Below, piece by piece: positions 52,927 through 62,742 of a DNA stretch of 64,000 bases. The stretch is from the NCBI GenBank assembly GCA_036758285.1, contig DAIOWV010000002.1, positions 1 to 64,000 on the forward strand, written 5' to 3'. The stretch is from Taishania sp036758285. Lineage in GTDB: Bacteria > Bacteroidota > Bacteroidia > Flavobacteriales_D > Crocinitomicaceae. The first letter of the stretch is position 1. Each line of letters starts with the position of its first letter. The notes beneath the pieces were generated by a model, which saw only the letters and a list, made by a program, of their open reading frames with translations, made no database searches and was not told the origin of the DNA. A program made the translations under genes and the position numbers.

Positions 52927-55900
52927 TTACAATAAAGTTATTTTTTTAATTACGATACCTTCATTTGTTGAGATTTTAAGGGTATAAATTCCTGTTTCTC
53001 CTCTTAGATTAATTTCAGTATTCGTTTGATTATCAAAGTGAATTACATCGATTATTTTACCTGTCACATCCATTACTTCAATGGTAGTATTTGTATATGC
53101 TTTTGGTAAAGCAACTGTAATATTTCCACTTGTCGGATTTGGATAAATATCTATTTCTTTAATAGTTAAAGATTTTGTAGATAAACCTGAAATTACTTCA
53201 CAATTAGAAATACTAGTACATCCATTTTTAGTAATTTCAACATAATAGCTTCCATCTTCTGTAACTGTGAAAGTTCGATTTGTTTCACCCGCAATTTGTT
53301 GATTGTTTATACAGTTGTACCATTGATAAGTTGCTCCAGTTTCTGTTGCAGTTAGTATTTCATTTGAAAGAGAAATAGCATCTGATGGTAACGAATTAAT
53401 TGTCAAATTTAATGTAATGATACTATCACAACCTGTAATTGAGCTTTGTAATGTAATTTGATCCTGTGTGGAAGTTGTATAATGCCTTGTCGTATTTCCA
53501 ACATTCCATGTGAATGAACCACAAGCAGTTTCATTTACCATTGTATTTTGACTTGTATTAATCGTTAAATTTAATGTAATTATCGAATCACAAATGTTTG
53601 GATCTAAACTTTGAATTGTTCCAGTATATGTATTTGTTGATGTTAGTGTTTGACCAGTAACATACCAATAGTAACTATTGCAATTAGTAACAGTTTCTGT
53701 TTTTGTAGGTGAAGATAATATTGTAACTGTCCACCTCACTAAACTATCACATCCTGAAACGTTTTGTAAAAACAATGTATCAACATATGTCCCTGGAATT
53801 GTGTGTGTAATTGTACTATTTGGAATTGTAAAGCTTCCACACTCATCCGCTGTTTTTTGTGTAACTCCAGTAGTTGACTGATTAATTGTCAAATTTAAAG
53901 TAATGGTACTGTCACATCCAGTAACTGTGCTTTGTAATGTAATTTGATCTTGTGTCGAAGCTGTATAATTTCTTGTTGTATTTCCAACGTTCCATGTAAA
54001 TGAACCACAAGCTGTTTCATTTACAGTAGTGTTGTAACTTGTGTTAATTGTCAAATTTAAAGTCACGATTGAATCACAACCTACATGATTGACAATTGTA
54101 TCTCTGTAAACTCCCGATTGAGTGTAACTAACATTATTAAGTGGCCATGTATATGAGTCACAAGCAGAAATAGTTAAGTTATTTACAGAAGGAAGTTTAA
54201 ACGTAATATTATAAGTGATGATACTATCACAACCATTCGCTGCAATCAATGTGTCTCTAAAAATTGAAGTAGAGCTTGGATTCGTAGACGTTGATGTAAA
54301 TGTTAATGAAGATCCTGCTACGTTATAAGTATTTCCACATACTTGATCATTCACTGTTCTATGAACTACTGGTTTGATTGTCAGTTTTAAATACGCAATA
54401 GAATCACATCCTCCAGAAGATTGTCCATAGATAAAACTAGGATATGATCCAGCAACAGTTGAAGCGTTGTAGGTTACTCCATTTATCCATGTATAACTTC
54501 CACAATTGGTAATTTCATCTTCTCTCTCAAATTGATTTACTAAATGAACAGTTACAGGAGTTCTGTAAACACTTTCTTGACCTCCAGTCCATGTTGCTAA
54601 GTAATACGTTGTTCCATCAACTAATGGTGTACTCACATTTAAATAGGTACCTCCAGTTGGAACATTATAGTATCGAACTCCTGTTACTTGTGAATACACA
54701 ATGTGCATTACAGCAGGAGAACTAGCAGCACAAAAGTATTGATTTTCAGCAGCAGTAGGGGGACGTAATGAGAATAAAATCTTAGCCATTCTCATTCTGT
54801 CTTGACCAAATATTGTTGAAAAACTTCCTAAGGCAAAAATATCTTTTGATGTTTCGTTATAATCAGAAAACTCCATAATTCGTTCATCTGACATTAGGGC
54901 ACCAATACTGTTGGTAATTGTTGTGTTCAGCTGACCGCCATAATTAATGACTGCCATATTTTTACTGTTTGTATTGCCATCATAACCATTCGTAGATTGT
55001 AAACTCAATAAAATAATGGTATCGTTGATACGCTTAATTTTATAAACTTCATCAGAAATACCTAATTTACCTTGAAAATTTGCAGTATTTATACTGATTC
55101 CATTGTTATGTGTAACCATGAAAAGACCATTTACATTAACGGAGGAAGCTCCGCCTTGTGGTTTTGCAGATGAAAATTTACCAGCGAAAATTATTTGACT
55201 TCCAATATTAATACCTTGTATGTCATTTACGTACGGTGCAAAACCATTTCCAACGGCACCTCCGTTCTTCATCCAATCATCAACATTTCCGTTTACTGAA
55301 ACATCAACTACTTTACAAATACCTCCGAAAGGAGTACTTACACCGTTTCTAGTTATAGAAGTAAAATGTCCACCTATAAATAAATTACCATATAATAATT
55401 TCATTGAATTAATAGCACCATTGAAATTAGGATAATGCTGAGCTGCATAGGAACCGTCTGTTTCTATTTTTGTAGTTAAATTTGCCCCTAGTCCTGTTGT
55501 TGTTATGTTTGCACGCATGAGATAAGATTTACCACCAATGCTGGAAAAACTACCTCCGATATATAATTTTGAACCCACAGATACCATTGACTTAACAATA
55601 CCTCCGTTTCCTGAAGCGATATTAACATGATCAGTTGAACTATTAAGCTGGACACCCGTTGTTAAATGTAAATAAGCAAAGTGAGGTTTCGTACCGTTTG
55701 TATAGGCAACTAATAATCCGTTATTTATTTTAATCATAGCTGTAGCCTGATCGGTGATTGTAGGTAAAAAGTCTGTCATCAATTCACCAGTAGCATCAAA
55801 TTTTAATACACTTGCACGAATTTCTCCATCGTAAGAAGTAAAATTTCCACCAACATAAGTTTCTGATCCGTTTCGAACGATAGTTTGAACTGTTCCGTTA

Positions 55901-57237
55901 AATCCTTTTCCTTGATTAAACGTAAAATCAATGTTACCCAAAGTTGCTCCTGTTTTGCAAATTCTTCCTACAGTTTTTGTTCCCATTTGGGCAAAATTCC
56001 CTCCAATTATAGCTTTCCCATCAGCTAAAAGCGTAAACTTTGTATTCATAGCTGCACCCATTGATGGTAATGCATGAGTAGATTGAATGGCTCCATTCGC
56101 ATTATGCACATAAAAAACTGGCGTAATAACTAATCCGACACGGCTAGAAACTAATGCCACAATATTTCCAGAAGCATCAATTTGAAAATCTTTTACATAC
56201 GACAAGTTTTGTCCAGGATGCTGATAAATTTGTGTTCGGGTAGCAAAAGTTGGATCCACCAAACCATCTGCATTTAATCGTGTGATATTGTAGTTTTCTG
56301 CGATAGCAGTGGGATTCACTTTTGTAAAATCACCAAAAATTATTAATTTATTCGTATCGACTACTTTTACTTTAACTACCGCTGCATTTGGAGAAATGAT
56401 AATTCCACTTGCAGAATGATACATATAGTTTTGATCTAAAACCAATTGATTGTTGAATTTTGCAACGTGTTTGAAATCGCGTCCATTCGCTACATAGTGA
56501 AAAGCACCTCCTACATAAATATTGTCAGAAGCATCGACTGAAATCGACACAATTTCAGGTGTAATTGAACTAGAATTCACTGTTGCTGAAGTAGATGTTA
56601 CCCCTCTAACAAATACACCAGTTGTACCATTAATAATGGCCAACGAAAACGCTTCATTACTTGAATTGTATAAAGAATTAAACGTCCCTCCAACGACATA
56701 GTTACCATCAGACAAACGTGCAATTGAAGCGATTTTAGCTGCATTGGAATTAGAGTAAATCACTCCTGATGTACCTAAATCACTAGTGTTAGCGAAAGAC
56801 TGATCTACAGTTCCGTCTGCATTTATACGACAAATTCCCCTACTAACAAAACTATTGTTAAAAGTACTAAAGCTACCCACAACCACAATTTTACCATCAC
56901 TTTGTAGTAGTCCATCATATACTGATCCTAGATTGTTGCTACTAAACCCTACAGAATGATTAAAGGTTGGATCTAGTTCTCCATTTGCTAATAAACGTGC
57001 AATTCCACCAACTGGTTTTCCATTGTAAGTTAGATAAGACCCAAGTACAATCAATTTTCCATCAGGCTGTTCGATTGTTTTTCTAACTTCACCATTGAAT
57101 ATTCCTCCAGCAAAACCATCTCTGTTTCCTGCATCTGTAGATTGTATCTGATAGCCGACATCAAGGGTTAATGTGTTTTGAGAATGAAGGATTACACTTA
57201 TTAAACAGAATAATAGTAGTAATGATTTTTTTTTCAT
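52927..57237 (-). CDS. Giant secreted protein: delta-60 repeat propeller, GCDSI repeats, T9SS tail
   Basis: A 1436-residue protein from the ATG at 57237 (signal peptide MKKKSLLLLFCLISVILHSQ; a frame from 57264 adds a polar tail). Residues about 30-850 carry repeated delta-60-type units of the kind DGKIVVVGSFSTF...RGICRINADGTVDQSF, predicted as beta-propellers. Residues about 930-1290 are Ig-like repeats each ending GCDSIxTLNLTIN. A YQWYNC segment precedes a type A sorting domain (about 1360-1436, IYPNPTSGNITV). Probably an adhesin or surface scaffold. Two GCDSI repeats are near copies at DNA level. Confidence 0.85.
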   Translation of the reverse strand: MKKKSLLLLFCLISVILHSQNTLTLDVGYQIQSTDAGNRDGFAGGIFNGEVRKTIEQPDGKLIVLGSYLTYNGKPVGGIARLLANGELDPTFNHSVGFSSNNLGSVYDGLLQSDGKIVVVGSFSTFNNSFVSRGICRINADGTVDQSFANTSDLGTSGVIYSNSNAAKIASIARLSDGNYVVGGTFNSLYNSSNEAFSLAIINGTTGVFVRGVTSTSATVNSSSITPEIVSISVDASDNIYVGGAFHYVANGRDFKHVAKFNNQLVLDQNYMYHSASGIIISPNAAVVKVKVVDTNKLIIFGDFTKVNPTAIAENYNITRLNADGLVDPTFATRTQIYQHPGQNLSYVKDFQIDASGNIVALVSSRVGLVITPVFYVHNANGAIQSTHALPSMGAAMNTKFTLLADGKAIIGGNFAQMGTKTVGRICKTGATLGNIDFTFNQGKGFNGTVQTIVRNGSETYVGGNFTSYDGEIRASVLKFDATGELMTDFLPTITDQATAMIKINNGLLVAYTNGTKPHFAYLHLTTGVQLNSSTDHVNIASGNGGIVKSMVSVGSKLYIGGSFSSIGGKSYLMRANITTTGLGANLTTKIETDGSYAAQHYPNFNGAINSMKLLYGNLFIGGHFTSITRNGVSTPFGGICKVVDVSVNGNVDDWMKNGGAVGNGFAPYVNDIQGINIGSQIIFAGKFSSAKPQGGASSVNVNGLFMVTHNNGISINTANFQGKLGISDEVYKIKRINDTIILLSLQSTNGYDGNTNSKNMAVINYGGQLNTTITNSIGALMSDERIMEFSDYNETSKDIFALGSFSTIFGQDRMRMAKILFSLRPPTAAENQYFCAASSPAVMHIVYSQVTGVRYYNVPTGGTYLNVSTPLVDGTTYYLATWTGGQESVYRTPVTVHLVNQFEREDEITNCGSYTWINGVTYNASTVAGSYPSFIYGQSSGGCDSIAYLKLTIKPVVHRTVNDQVCGNTYNVAGSSLTFTSTSTNPSSTSIFRDTLIAANGCDSIITYNITFKLPSVNNLTISACDSYTWPLNNVSYTQSGVYRDTIVNHVGCDSIVTLNLTINTSYNTTVNETACGSFTWNVGNTTRNYTASTQDQITLQSTVTGCDSTITLNLTINQSTTGVTQKTADECGSFTIPNSTITHTIPGTYVDTLFLQNVSGCDSLVRWTVTILSSPTKTETVTNCNSYYWYVTGQTLTSTNTYTGTIQSLDPNICDSIITLNLTINTSQNTMVNETACGSFTWNVGNTTRHYTTSTQDQITLQSSITGCDSIITLNLTINSLPSDAISLSNEILTATETGATYQWYNCINNQQIAGETNRTFTVTEDGSYYVEITKNGCTSISNCEVISGLSTKSLTIKEIDIYPNPTSGNITVALPKAYTNTTIEVMDVTGKIIDVIHFDNQTNTEINLRGETGIYTLKISTNEGIVIKKITLL
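53395..54051 (-). repeat. Two near-identical direct repeats inside the T9SS gene
   Basis: About 53395-53565 and 53881-54051 encode the same segment: NETACGSFTWNVGNTTR, then an STQDQITLQS stretch and GCDS-TITLNLTIN, with only scattered base differences. They are separated by one more diverged repeat, so they look like a recent internal duplication. Confidence 0.75.
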
Positions 57238-57261
57238 TTTAAATTTATTTTGAATTGACTT

Positions 57262-57269
57262 CAAATGTA
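57262..57269 (-). promoter_or_regulatory. -7 box of the large T9SS gene
   Basis: Minus strand TACATTTG, 24 bases before the ATG at 57237. No -33 TTG at standard spacing. Confidence 0.4.
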
Positions 57270-57443
57270 ATTCATCACTGCTTTTTTGAATTAGCTACTT
57301 TATGAAACTGATGATTTGACACATAAAAGTGTGTTTTGGATTTACAAGATTTTTTCATTTATAATTTTTTGAAAATCTGATTTTCATTAAAAATAAATTC
57401 ATTTGCTCTTGTTTATTTAAATTTAACAGTTTGAGACAGATTA

Positions 57444-57481
57444 AACAAAAAGGGATTGCTTTTACACAATCCCTTTTTGTT
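57444..57481 (-). terminator. Intrinsic terminator of the LamG-LRR gene
   Basis: AACAAAAAGGGATTG and CAATCCCTTTTTGTT pair perfectly around an eight-base loop (CTTTTACA on the plus strand); T-runs occur on both strands. Confidence 0.8.
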
Positions 57482-57527
57482 ATGAAAAAAAATTACCTTT
57501 CCTCCTTTTGCTATCGTTTGAAAGGTA

Positions 57528-59036
57528 TTATTTTTTGATAATTCTTGTTATACCACTGCTTTTTTGGTTTTCAGTTTTCACAATATAAACGCCATTTTCT
57601 TGATTGCTCAAATCTATGGAGTTGGTATTGTTTATTTCCAAAACTAAGCGTCCACTCATGTCAAATACTTGTACATTCCCGAATTCACTAAAATAAGTTA
57701 CTCCTGTCGTTGGATTTGGATAAACCGATAAATTATTATTCTCTAAATCAGAAATACTAAGAACAGTAGCACAATCTTCACTGTAGGATGTCCACCAATT
57801 TTTAATGAAGCCATTAGCAGTTGTCCAGTTGTTGTTACTATATGTCGTATCGTCAACTTGAATACATGCAAGATCTGGATTAATATCTGATTGCAGCAAT
57901 TCAATACTGCTATTGTTACCATTGGCAAGATTTAAACTTGTTAACTTATTATCGCGGCACGAGAATTCTTTAAGGAATATATTTGTACTTAAATCCAAAG
58001 ATGTAAGTTGATTCTGATCACAATACATTTTTTCAATGCTATCATTCAATACTAGACTTGTTAATTGATTAGCATGACAAAACAAGGTCTTAACTCTTTT
58101 GTTTGAACTAATATTTAAAGTTGTTAACTGATTTTGACCACAAGATAAATTTGTAACATTGACGAATTTTTCAATTCCAGTCAAATCAGCGATGTTTTTA
58201 TTATTAAGCCCTAAATATCCTGTTGTAGCAGCAGCTTCATAACATTGAATTTCACCATCACCATTTGTGTCAATTGCAGGGGTATAGTTCAATAATTCAT
58301 TTTTGAAATTAGCATCAGGAATGTTTACATTACAAGGATCAAAAATGTGTTGAATTTCTGTTAAGGGTAAAGCTTTTTTATAAACTCGTATGTCATCAAT
58401 ATCTCCATAGAGTGAACTTGGTTAAGAGTTATTAAAACCAGTAAAATAAATTGCATTGCTAGGTGATGAAGGCATGTCGAAATTATGGCTTCTCGACACA
58501 ATCTCTGCACCGTCAAAATAACCTTTGATAAATCCACTTGTGCCAAACTTCCAAGAAACTGCAAAATGATGCCATTCACCTGAAATTGGAATTCCTGTAT
58601 TTCCAACTTGAGCACCACCAACATTATTATTTTGATATGACAGGACTTTAATTTGTCCACTTGAATTTATCGCCAAAACAACCCCTTCAGAATAACTAAG
58701 GTTTCCATTTGACCAAAATATTAATGGTTTGTCAGTGCCGAAAGCACTCTGCCCTGTACCATTATACTTAAACCAAACTGAAATTGTTCCTTCCAACATC
58801 AAATCAGCTTTGTTGTCTTGGATATTAACATACACAGCACCGTGACCAGCATTCAATTGAGCAGCACTATGAAATGTATTGTTTCTATCATTTGTAAGTG
58901 AAATTCTTGTTGTACTTACATTGAAATCAGTAGCGTCAAGGGATCCTGTGAAATCGTGAGAGTAAATTGGGGACTCTGATTGTGCAAACATAAATTGCGT
59001 ACATAAAACAGATAATAATAGTAATGTTTTTTTCAT
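57528..59036 (-). pseudogene. LamG-LRR-T9SS surface protein interrupted by one in-frame TAA
   Basis: One continuous frame from the ATG at 59036 (signal peptide MKKTLLLLSVLCTQFMFAQ) to 57528, broken only by TAA at 58424-58422. Residues about 20-205: LamG/concanavalin-like domain (ISVWFKYNGTG, GEWHHFAVSWKFG, FDGAEIVSRSH). The stop falls in its last strands: GFNNS-stop-PSSLYGDIDDIRVYKKAL. After it, in the same frame, come DTNGDGEIQ, leucine-rich repeats (LSCGQNQLTTLNIS, LFCHANQLTSLVL, MYCDQNQLTSLDLS) and a type A sorting domain (VYPNPTTGVTYF). Domains on both sides look intact, so decay is very recent, or the base call is wrong, or the stop is read through. Confidence 0.8.
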
Positions 59037-59295
59037 ATTGTTAATTTTTAAAAACAAATGAAGTGTATTTGAAAATAATTTGAATCTGGAATTTATGTAA
59101 CCGCTATATCACTTTATGAAAATGGACTTTTAGTTTATTATTTTTTTAATAGAAATCGAATAATAAGCATTGTAAAAGTTTGCTTAATTGTGTAGAATCA
59201 TTTTAAATTGAACAAATTAACTTTATTTAATATTGTATCTCTGAAAAACTCACTAACTTGTAGTGATTAAACAAAACGGACAAAATAAAATAGAT

Positions 59296-61569
59296 ATGGT
59301 ATTCGATTTAGATATGATTAAAAAGGTGTACGAGCGTTATCCCGAACGTATCGCTGCGGCTAGAAAAATTGTAGGAAAACCTTTAACTCTTTCTGAAAAA
59401 ATTCTTTATACACACCTGTGGGATGGAAATGCTACTTCAGAATATGAAAGAGCAAAGTCGTATGTTGATTTTGCCCCAGACAGGGTCGCAATGCAAGATG
59501 CAACTGCACAAATGGCTTTGTTACAGTTTATGCAAGCTGGAAAAACTAAAGTTTCTGTTCCCTCAACAGCACATTGTGATCACTTGATTCAGGCAAAAGT
59601 TGGTGCAGATAAAGATCTTCAAGATGCATTGAATAAAAGCAGTGAGGTTTTTAATTTCTTAAGCTCAGTTTGTAATAAATATGGAATCGGTTTCTGGAAA
59701 CCAGGTGCAGGAATTATTCATCAAGTAGTTTTAGAAAATTATGCATTTCCAGGAGGAATGATGATAGGTACTGATTCACACACAGTAAATGCAGGCGGAT
59801 TAGGAATGGTTGCTGTTGGTGTTGGTGGTGCTGATGCGGTTGACGTAATGGCAGGAATGGCTTGGGAATTGAAAATGCCGAAATTGATTGGTGTTAAATT
59901 AACAGGAAAACTGAACGGTTGGACTGCACCCAAAGATGTAATTCTTAAAGTAGCAGGAATATTGACAGTGAAAGGTGGAACTGGAGCAATTGTTGAATAT
60001 TTCGGAGAAGGAGCAGAGGCTATGTCTTGTACTGGAAAAGGAACTATTTGTAACATGGGTGCTGAAATTGGTGCTACAACATCCACTTTTGGTTATGATG
60101 ATTCTATGAGAAGATATTTATCGGCAACAGGTCGTCAAGAAGTAGTTGATGCAGCAGATAAAATTGCAGAACACTTAACTGGAGATCCCGAGGTTTATGC
60201 AAATCCTGAAAAATATTTTGATCAGGTGATTGAAATTAATTTATCAGAACTGACACCACATTTAAATGGTCCTTTTACTCCCGATTTGGCAACACCAGTA
60301 GCGGAGTTTAGAGAAAAAGCAATTGCGAATGATTGGCCTTTAGATATTGAATGGGCGTTAATTGGCTCATGTACCAATTCATCTTATGAGGATTTATCAA
60401 GAGCAGCGTCAATTGTTGAAGATGCTGTGAGTAAAGGTGTTAAGCCAAAAGCAATTTTAGGAATTAATCCAGGTTCTGAACAAGTTCGCTATACGGCTGA
60501 AAGAGATGGTTTTATCGATACGTTTAAGAAATTTGAATCTGCAAGAATCTTTACAAACGCATGTGGACCTTGTATTGGACAATGGGATCGTGAAGGTGCT
60601 GAAAAACAAGAGAAAAATTCGATTATCCATTCATTTAACAGAAATTTCGCGAAACGTGCAGACGGAAATCCCAATACTCATGCTTTTGTAGCTTCTCCTG
60701 AAATGGTTGCAGCTGTTGCAATAGCAGGACGTCTAGACTTTAATCCAATTACGGATACATTAACTAATGAAAAAGGTGAACAAATAAAATTGAATGAACC
60801 AACAGGGTTTGAATTACCTTCAAAAGGATTTGATGTTAAAGATAATGGGTATCAAGAACCTGCAATTGACGGTTCTGGTATTATTGTAGATGTAAAAGCA
60901 GATTCAGATCGTTTGCAAATATTAGAAGAGTTTCCTGCTTGGGATGGTAAAAATATAACAGGAGCCAAATTATTAATCAAAGCGTTTGGTAAGTGTACAA
61001 CCGATCATATCTCAATGGCTGGTCCTTGGTTACGTTATCGTGGACATTTGGATAATATTTCAAATAACATGCTCATTGGTGCTGAGAATGCTTTTGGTGG
61101 TGCGACGAATGAGGTTGTGAATCAACTAACAGGTTCAAAAGGGGAAGTGCCAGCAACACAGCGTGCATACAAAGCAGCAGGTATTCCTACAATTGTTGTT
61201 GGTGATCAAAATTATGGAGAAGGTTCTTCGCGTGAGCATGCAGCAATGGAGCCTCGTCATTTAGGAGTGAAAGCTGTTATTGTGAAGTCTTTTGCTCGTA
61301 TACATGAAACCAACCTGAAAAAACAAGGGATGTTAGGATTAACGTTTGCAAATGAAGCAGACTACGATAAAATTAAAGAAGATGATACTTTCAATTTTAT
61401 TGATTTGGTTGAATTTGCTCCAGGTAAACAATTAACATTGGAAATTGTACATGCAGATGGTTCGAAAGAAACAATTAAATTAAATCACACTTATAACGAT
61501 CAACAAATTGAATGGTTTAAAGCTGGTTCAGCGTTGAATTTGATTAAAAAAGAAAATGCAAAAGCGTAG
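59296..61569 (+). CDS. Aconitate hydratase, mitochondrial-like type
   Basis: A second aconitase, unrelated in domain order to AcnB. 757 residues from the ATG at 59296, which fits the family start MVFDLDMIKKVY; a GTG at 59263 would add 11 polar residues. Cluster ligands are Cys359 (GSCTNSS), Cys423 and Cys426 (ACGPCIGQWDR). SREHAAMEPRHLG marks the swivel domain with the catalytic Ser region, and TDSHTVNAGGLGMVAVGVGG the core. It may be the main citrate-cycle enzyme or a 2-methylaconitate enzyme; the sequence does not decide. Confidence 0.95.
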   Translation: MVFDLDMIKKVYERYPERIAAARKIVGKPLTLSEKILYTHLWDGNATSEYERAKSYVDFAPDRVAMQDATAQMALLQFMQAGKTKVSVPSTAHCDHLIQAKVGADKDLQDALNKSSEVFNFLSSVCNKYGIGFWKPGAGIIHQVVLENYAFPGGMMIGTDSHTVNAGGLGMVAVGVGGADAVDVMAGMAWELKMPKLIGVKLTGKLNGWTAPKDVILKVAGILTVKGGTGAIVEYFGEGAEAMSCTGKGTICNMGAEIGATTSTFGYDDSMRRYLSATGRQEVVDAADKIAEHLTGDPEVYANPEKYFDQVIEINLSELTPHLNGPFTPDLATPVAEFREKAIANDWPLDIEWALIGSCTNSSYEDLSRAASIVEDAVSKGVKPKAILGINPGSEQVRYTAERDGFIDTFKKFESARIFTNACGPCIGQWDREGAEKQEKNSIIHSFNRNFAKRADGNPNTHAFVASPEMVAAVAIAGRLDFNPITDTLTNEKGEQIKLNEPTGFELPSKGFDVKDNGYQEPAIDGSGIIVDVKADSDRLQILEEFPAWDGKNITGAKLLIKAFGKCTTDHISMAGPWLRYRGHLDNISNNMLIGAENAFGGATNEVVNQLTGSKGEVPATQRAYKAAGIPTIVVGDQNYGEGSSREHAAMEPRHLGVKAVIVKSFARIHETNLKKQGMLGLTFANEADYDKIKEDDTFNFIDLVEFAPGKQLTLEIVHADGSKETIKLNHTYNDQQIEWFKAGSALNLIKKENAKA

Positions 61570-61595
61570 TTGGATTTAAAAAATAAGTAATAATA

Positions 61596-61632
61596 AAAAA
61601 GCCGATAAAGGTATTTTTTGTCGGCTTTTTAG
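61596..61632. terminator. Bidirectional terminator between aconitase and murB
   Basis: AAAAAGCCGATAAA and TTTTGTCGGCTTTTT (one G-T) with T-runs on both strands. Confidence 0.8.
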
Positions 61633-61648
61633 TGTTTAATTTGTTTAT

Positions 61649-62659
61649 TTATAGAATATTCACTTCTCTTTCCAATGTTACTCCAAATTTATTTTGAACA
61701 TCTTGTAAAATTTGTTCCGATAGGGTAAATATTTCATTTCCAGTTGCCCCTCCATAGTTAACTAAGACCAATGCTTGTAATTTATGCACACCAAAAGTCG
61801 AAAAAGTTTTACCTTTCCATCCTGCTTTCTCAATTAACCAACCAGCAGCCAACTTTACTGAATTTTCACCAGAAGGATAAAACGGTATATCAGGATGTTT
61901 TAATTTCAACTCCTCTGCCACTTCTTTCTTGATAACAGGATTTTTGAAAAAACTCCCAGCATTTCCTAGTTCTTTCGGATTTGGAAGCTTACTGTTTCGA
62001 ATAGAAATAACAGCATTACTTATATCTTTTATTGTTGGATTAGTAACTTCCATTTTTCTTAATTCTTCTTCAATTACTCCATATGAAGTATTTAATTGAT
62101 GTTCCTTCGAAAGTTTATAAGTAACATTTAAAATGATGTATTGATTTTTTAATGCTTGCTTAAAAATACTTTCACGATAACCAAAGTTACATGATTGATT
62201 ATCAAAAACATGTACTTCTCCCGATTCAATGTGATATGCTTCAAGAGAATGAAAAACATCTTTTATTTCTTTTCCGTATGCACCAATATTTTGCATGGGA
62301 CTTGCACCTACATTCCCAGGTATCAAGGATAGATTCTCAAGACCTCCAAGATTGAGATTGATTGTTCGGATAACAAATGAGTGCCAATTTTCTCCAGCAC
62401 CAGCCTTGACGAAAACATCATTTCCTTCTTTATGAACGATTTCAAATCCCAGAATTTCATTCTTCAATATTAATCCATCAAAATCTTTAGTGAATAAAAT
62501 ATTACTTCCTCCACCAAGAATCATGTAGGGCAATTCTTTCTCTTTTACACTGAAAATTTGCTTCAATTCTTCCACATTCGAAAACGAAGTGAATTGTTTT
62601 GCTTGAACTGAAATGCCAAACGTATTATAAGATTTGAGATCTACATTGTGTGTTATCAT
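61649..62659 (-). CDS. murB: UDP-N-acetylenolpyruvoylglucosamine reductase
   Basis: Second step of peptidoglycan precursor synthesis after MurA: NADPH/FAD reduction of the enolpyruvyl ether to UDP-MurNAc. The 336 residues are of the E. coli-like type I, with NTFGI, the FAD loop MILGGGSNILF, SLIPGNVGASPMQNIGAYG, the GYRESIFK Tyr-Arg pair, the proton-donor Ser in GNAGSFFKNPV, AAGWLIEKAGWKG and the terminal LEREVNIL Glu. Its ATG lies four bases after a -7 box. Confidence 0.95.
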   Translation of the reverse strand: MITHNVDLKSYNTFGISVQAKQFTSFSNVEELKQIFSVKEKELPYMILGGGSNILFTKDFDGLILKNEILGFEIVHKEGNDVFVKAGAGENWHSFVIRTINLNLGGLENLSLIPGNVGASPMQNIGAYGKEIKDVFHSLEAYHIESGEVHVFDNQSCNFGYRESIFKQALKNQYIILNVTYKLSKEHQLNTSYGVIEEELRKMEVTNPTIKDISNAVISIRNSKLPNPKELGNAGSFFKNPVIKKEVAEELKLKHPDIPFYPSGENSVKLAAGWLIEKAGWKGKTFSTFGVHKLQALVLVNYGGATGNEIFTLSEQILQDVQNKFGVTLEREVNIL

Positions 62660-62663
62660 ATTT

Positions 62664-62671
62664 CAAAAATA
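62664..62671 (-). promoter_or_regulatory. -7 box four bases before the murB ATG
   Basis: Minus strand TATTTTTG, then AAAT, then ATG. No -33 TTG. Same spacing as three other genes here. Confidence 0.5.
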
Positions 62672-62742
62672 ATGAATACTAACCTTGAATGCGCTGTTTA
62701 GACTTTCTTTTACTAACATTTCAAAGTTAGATTCATATTCTA

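Noticed and set aside
53395..54051. CRISPR-like spaced repeat
   Set aside because: Only two long copies, both in frame in a repeat protein; no short palindromic repeats or cas genes.
57528..58292. Separate LRR-T9SS gene starting at a TTG
   Set aside because: Same frame as the LamG part, no signal peptide of its own, and coding similarity continues upstream to the stop codon at 58422, so it is the rest of one gene.
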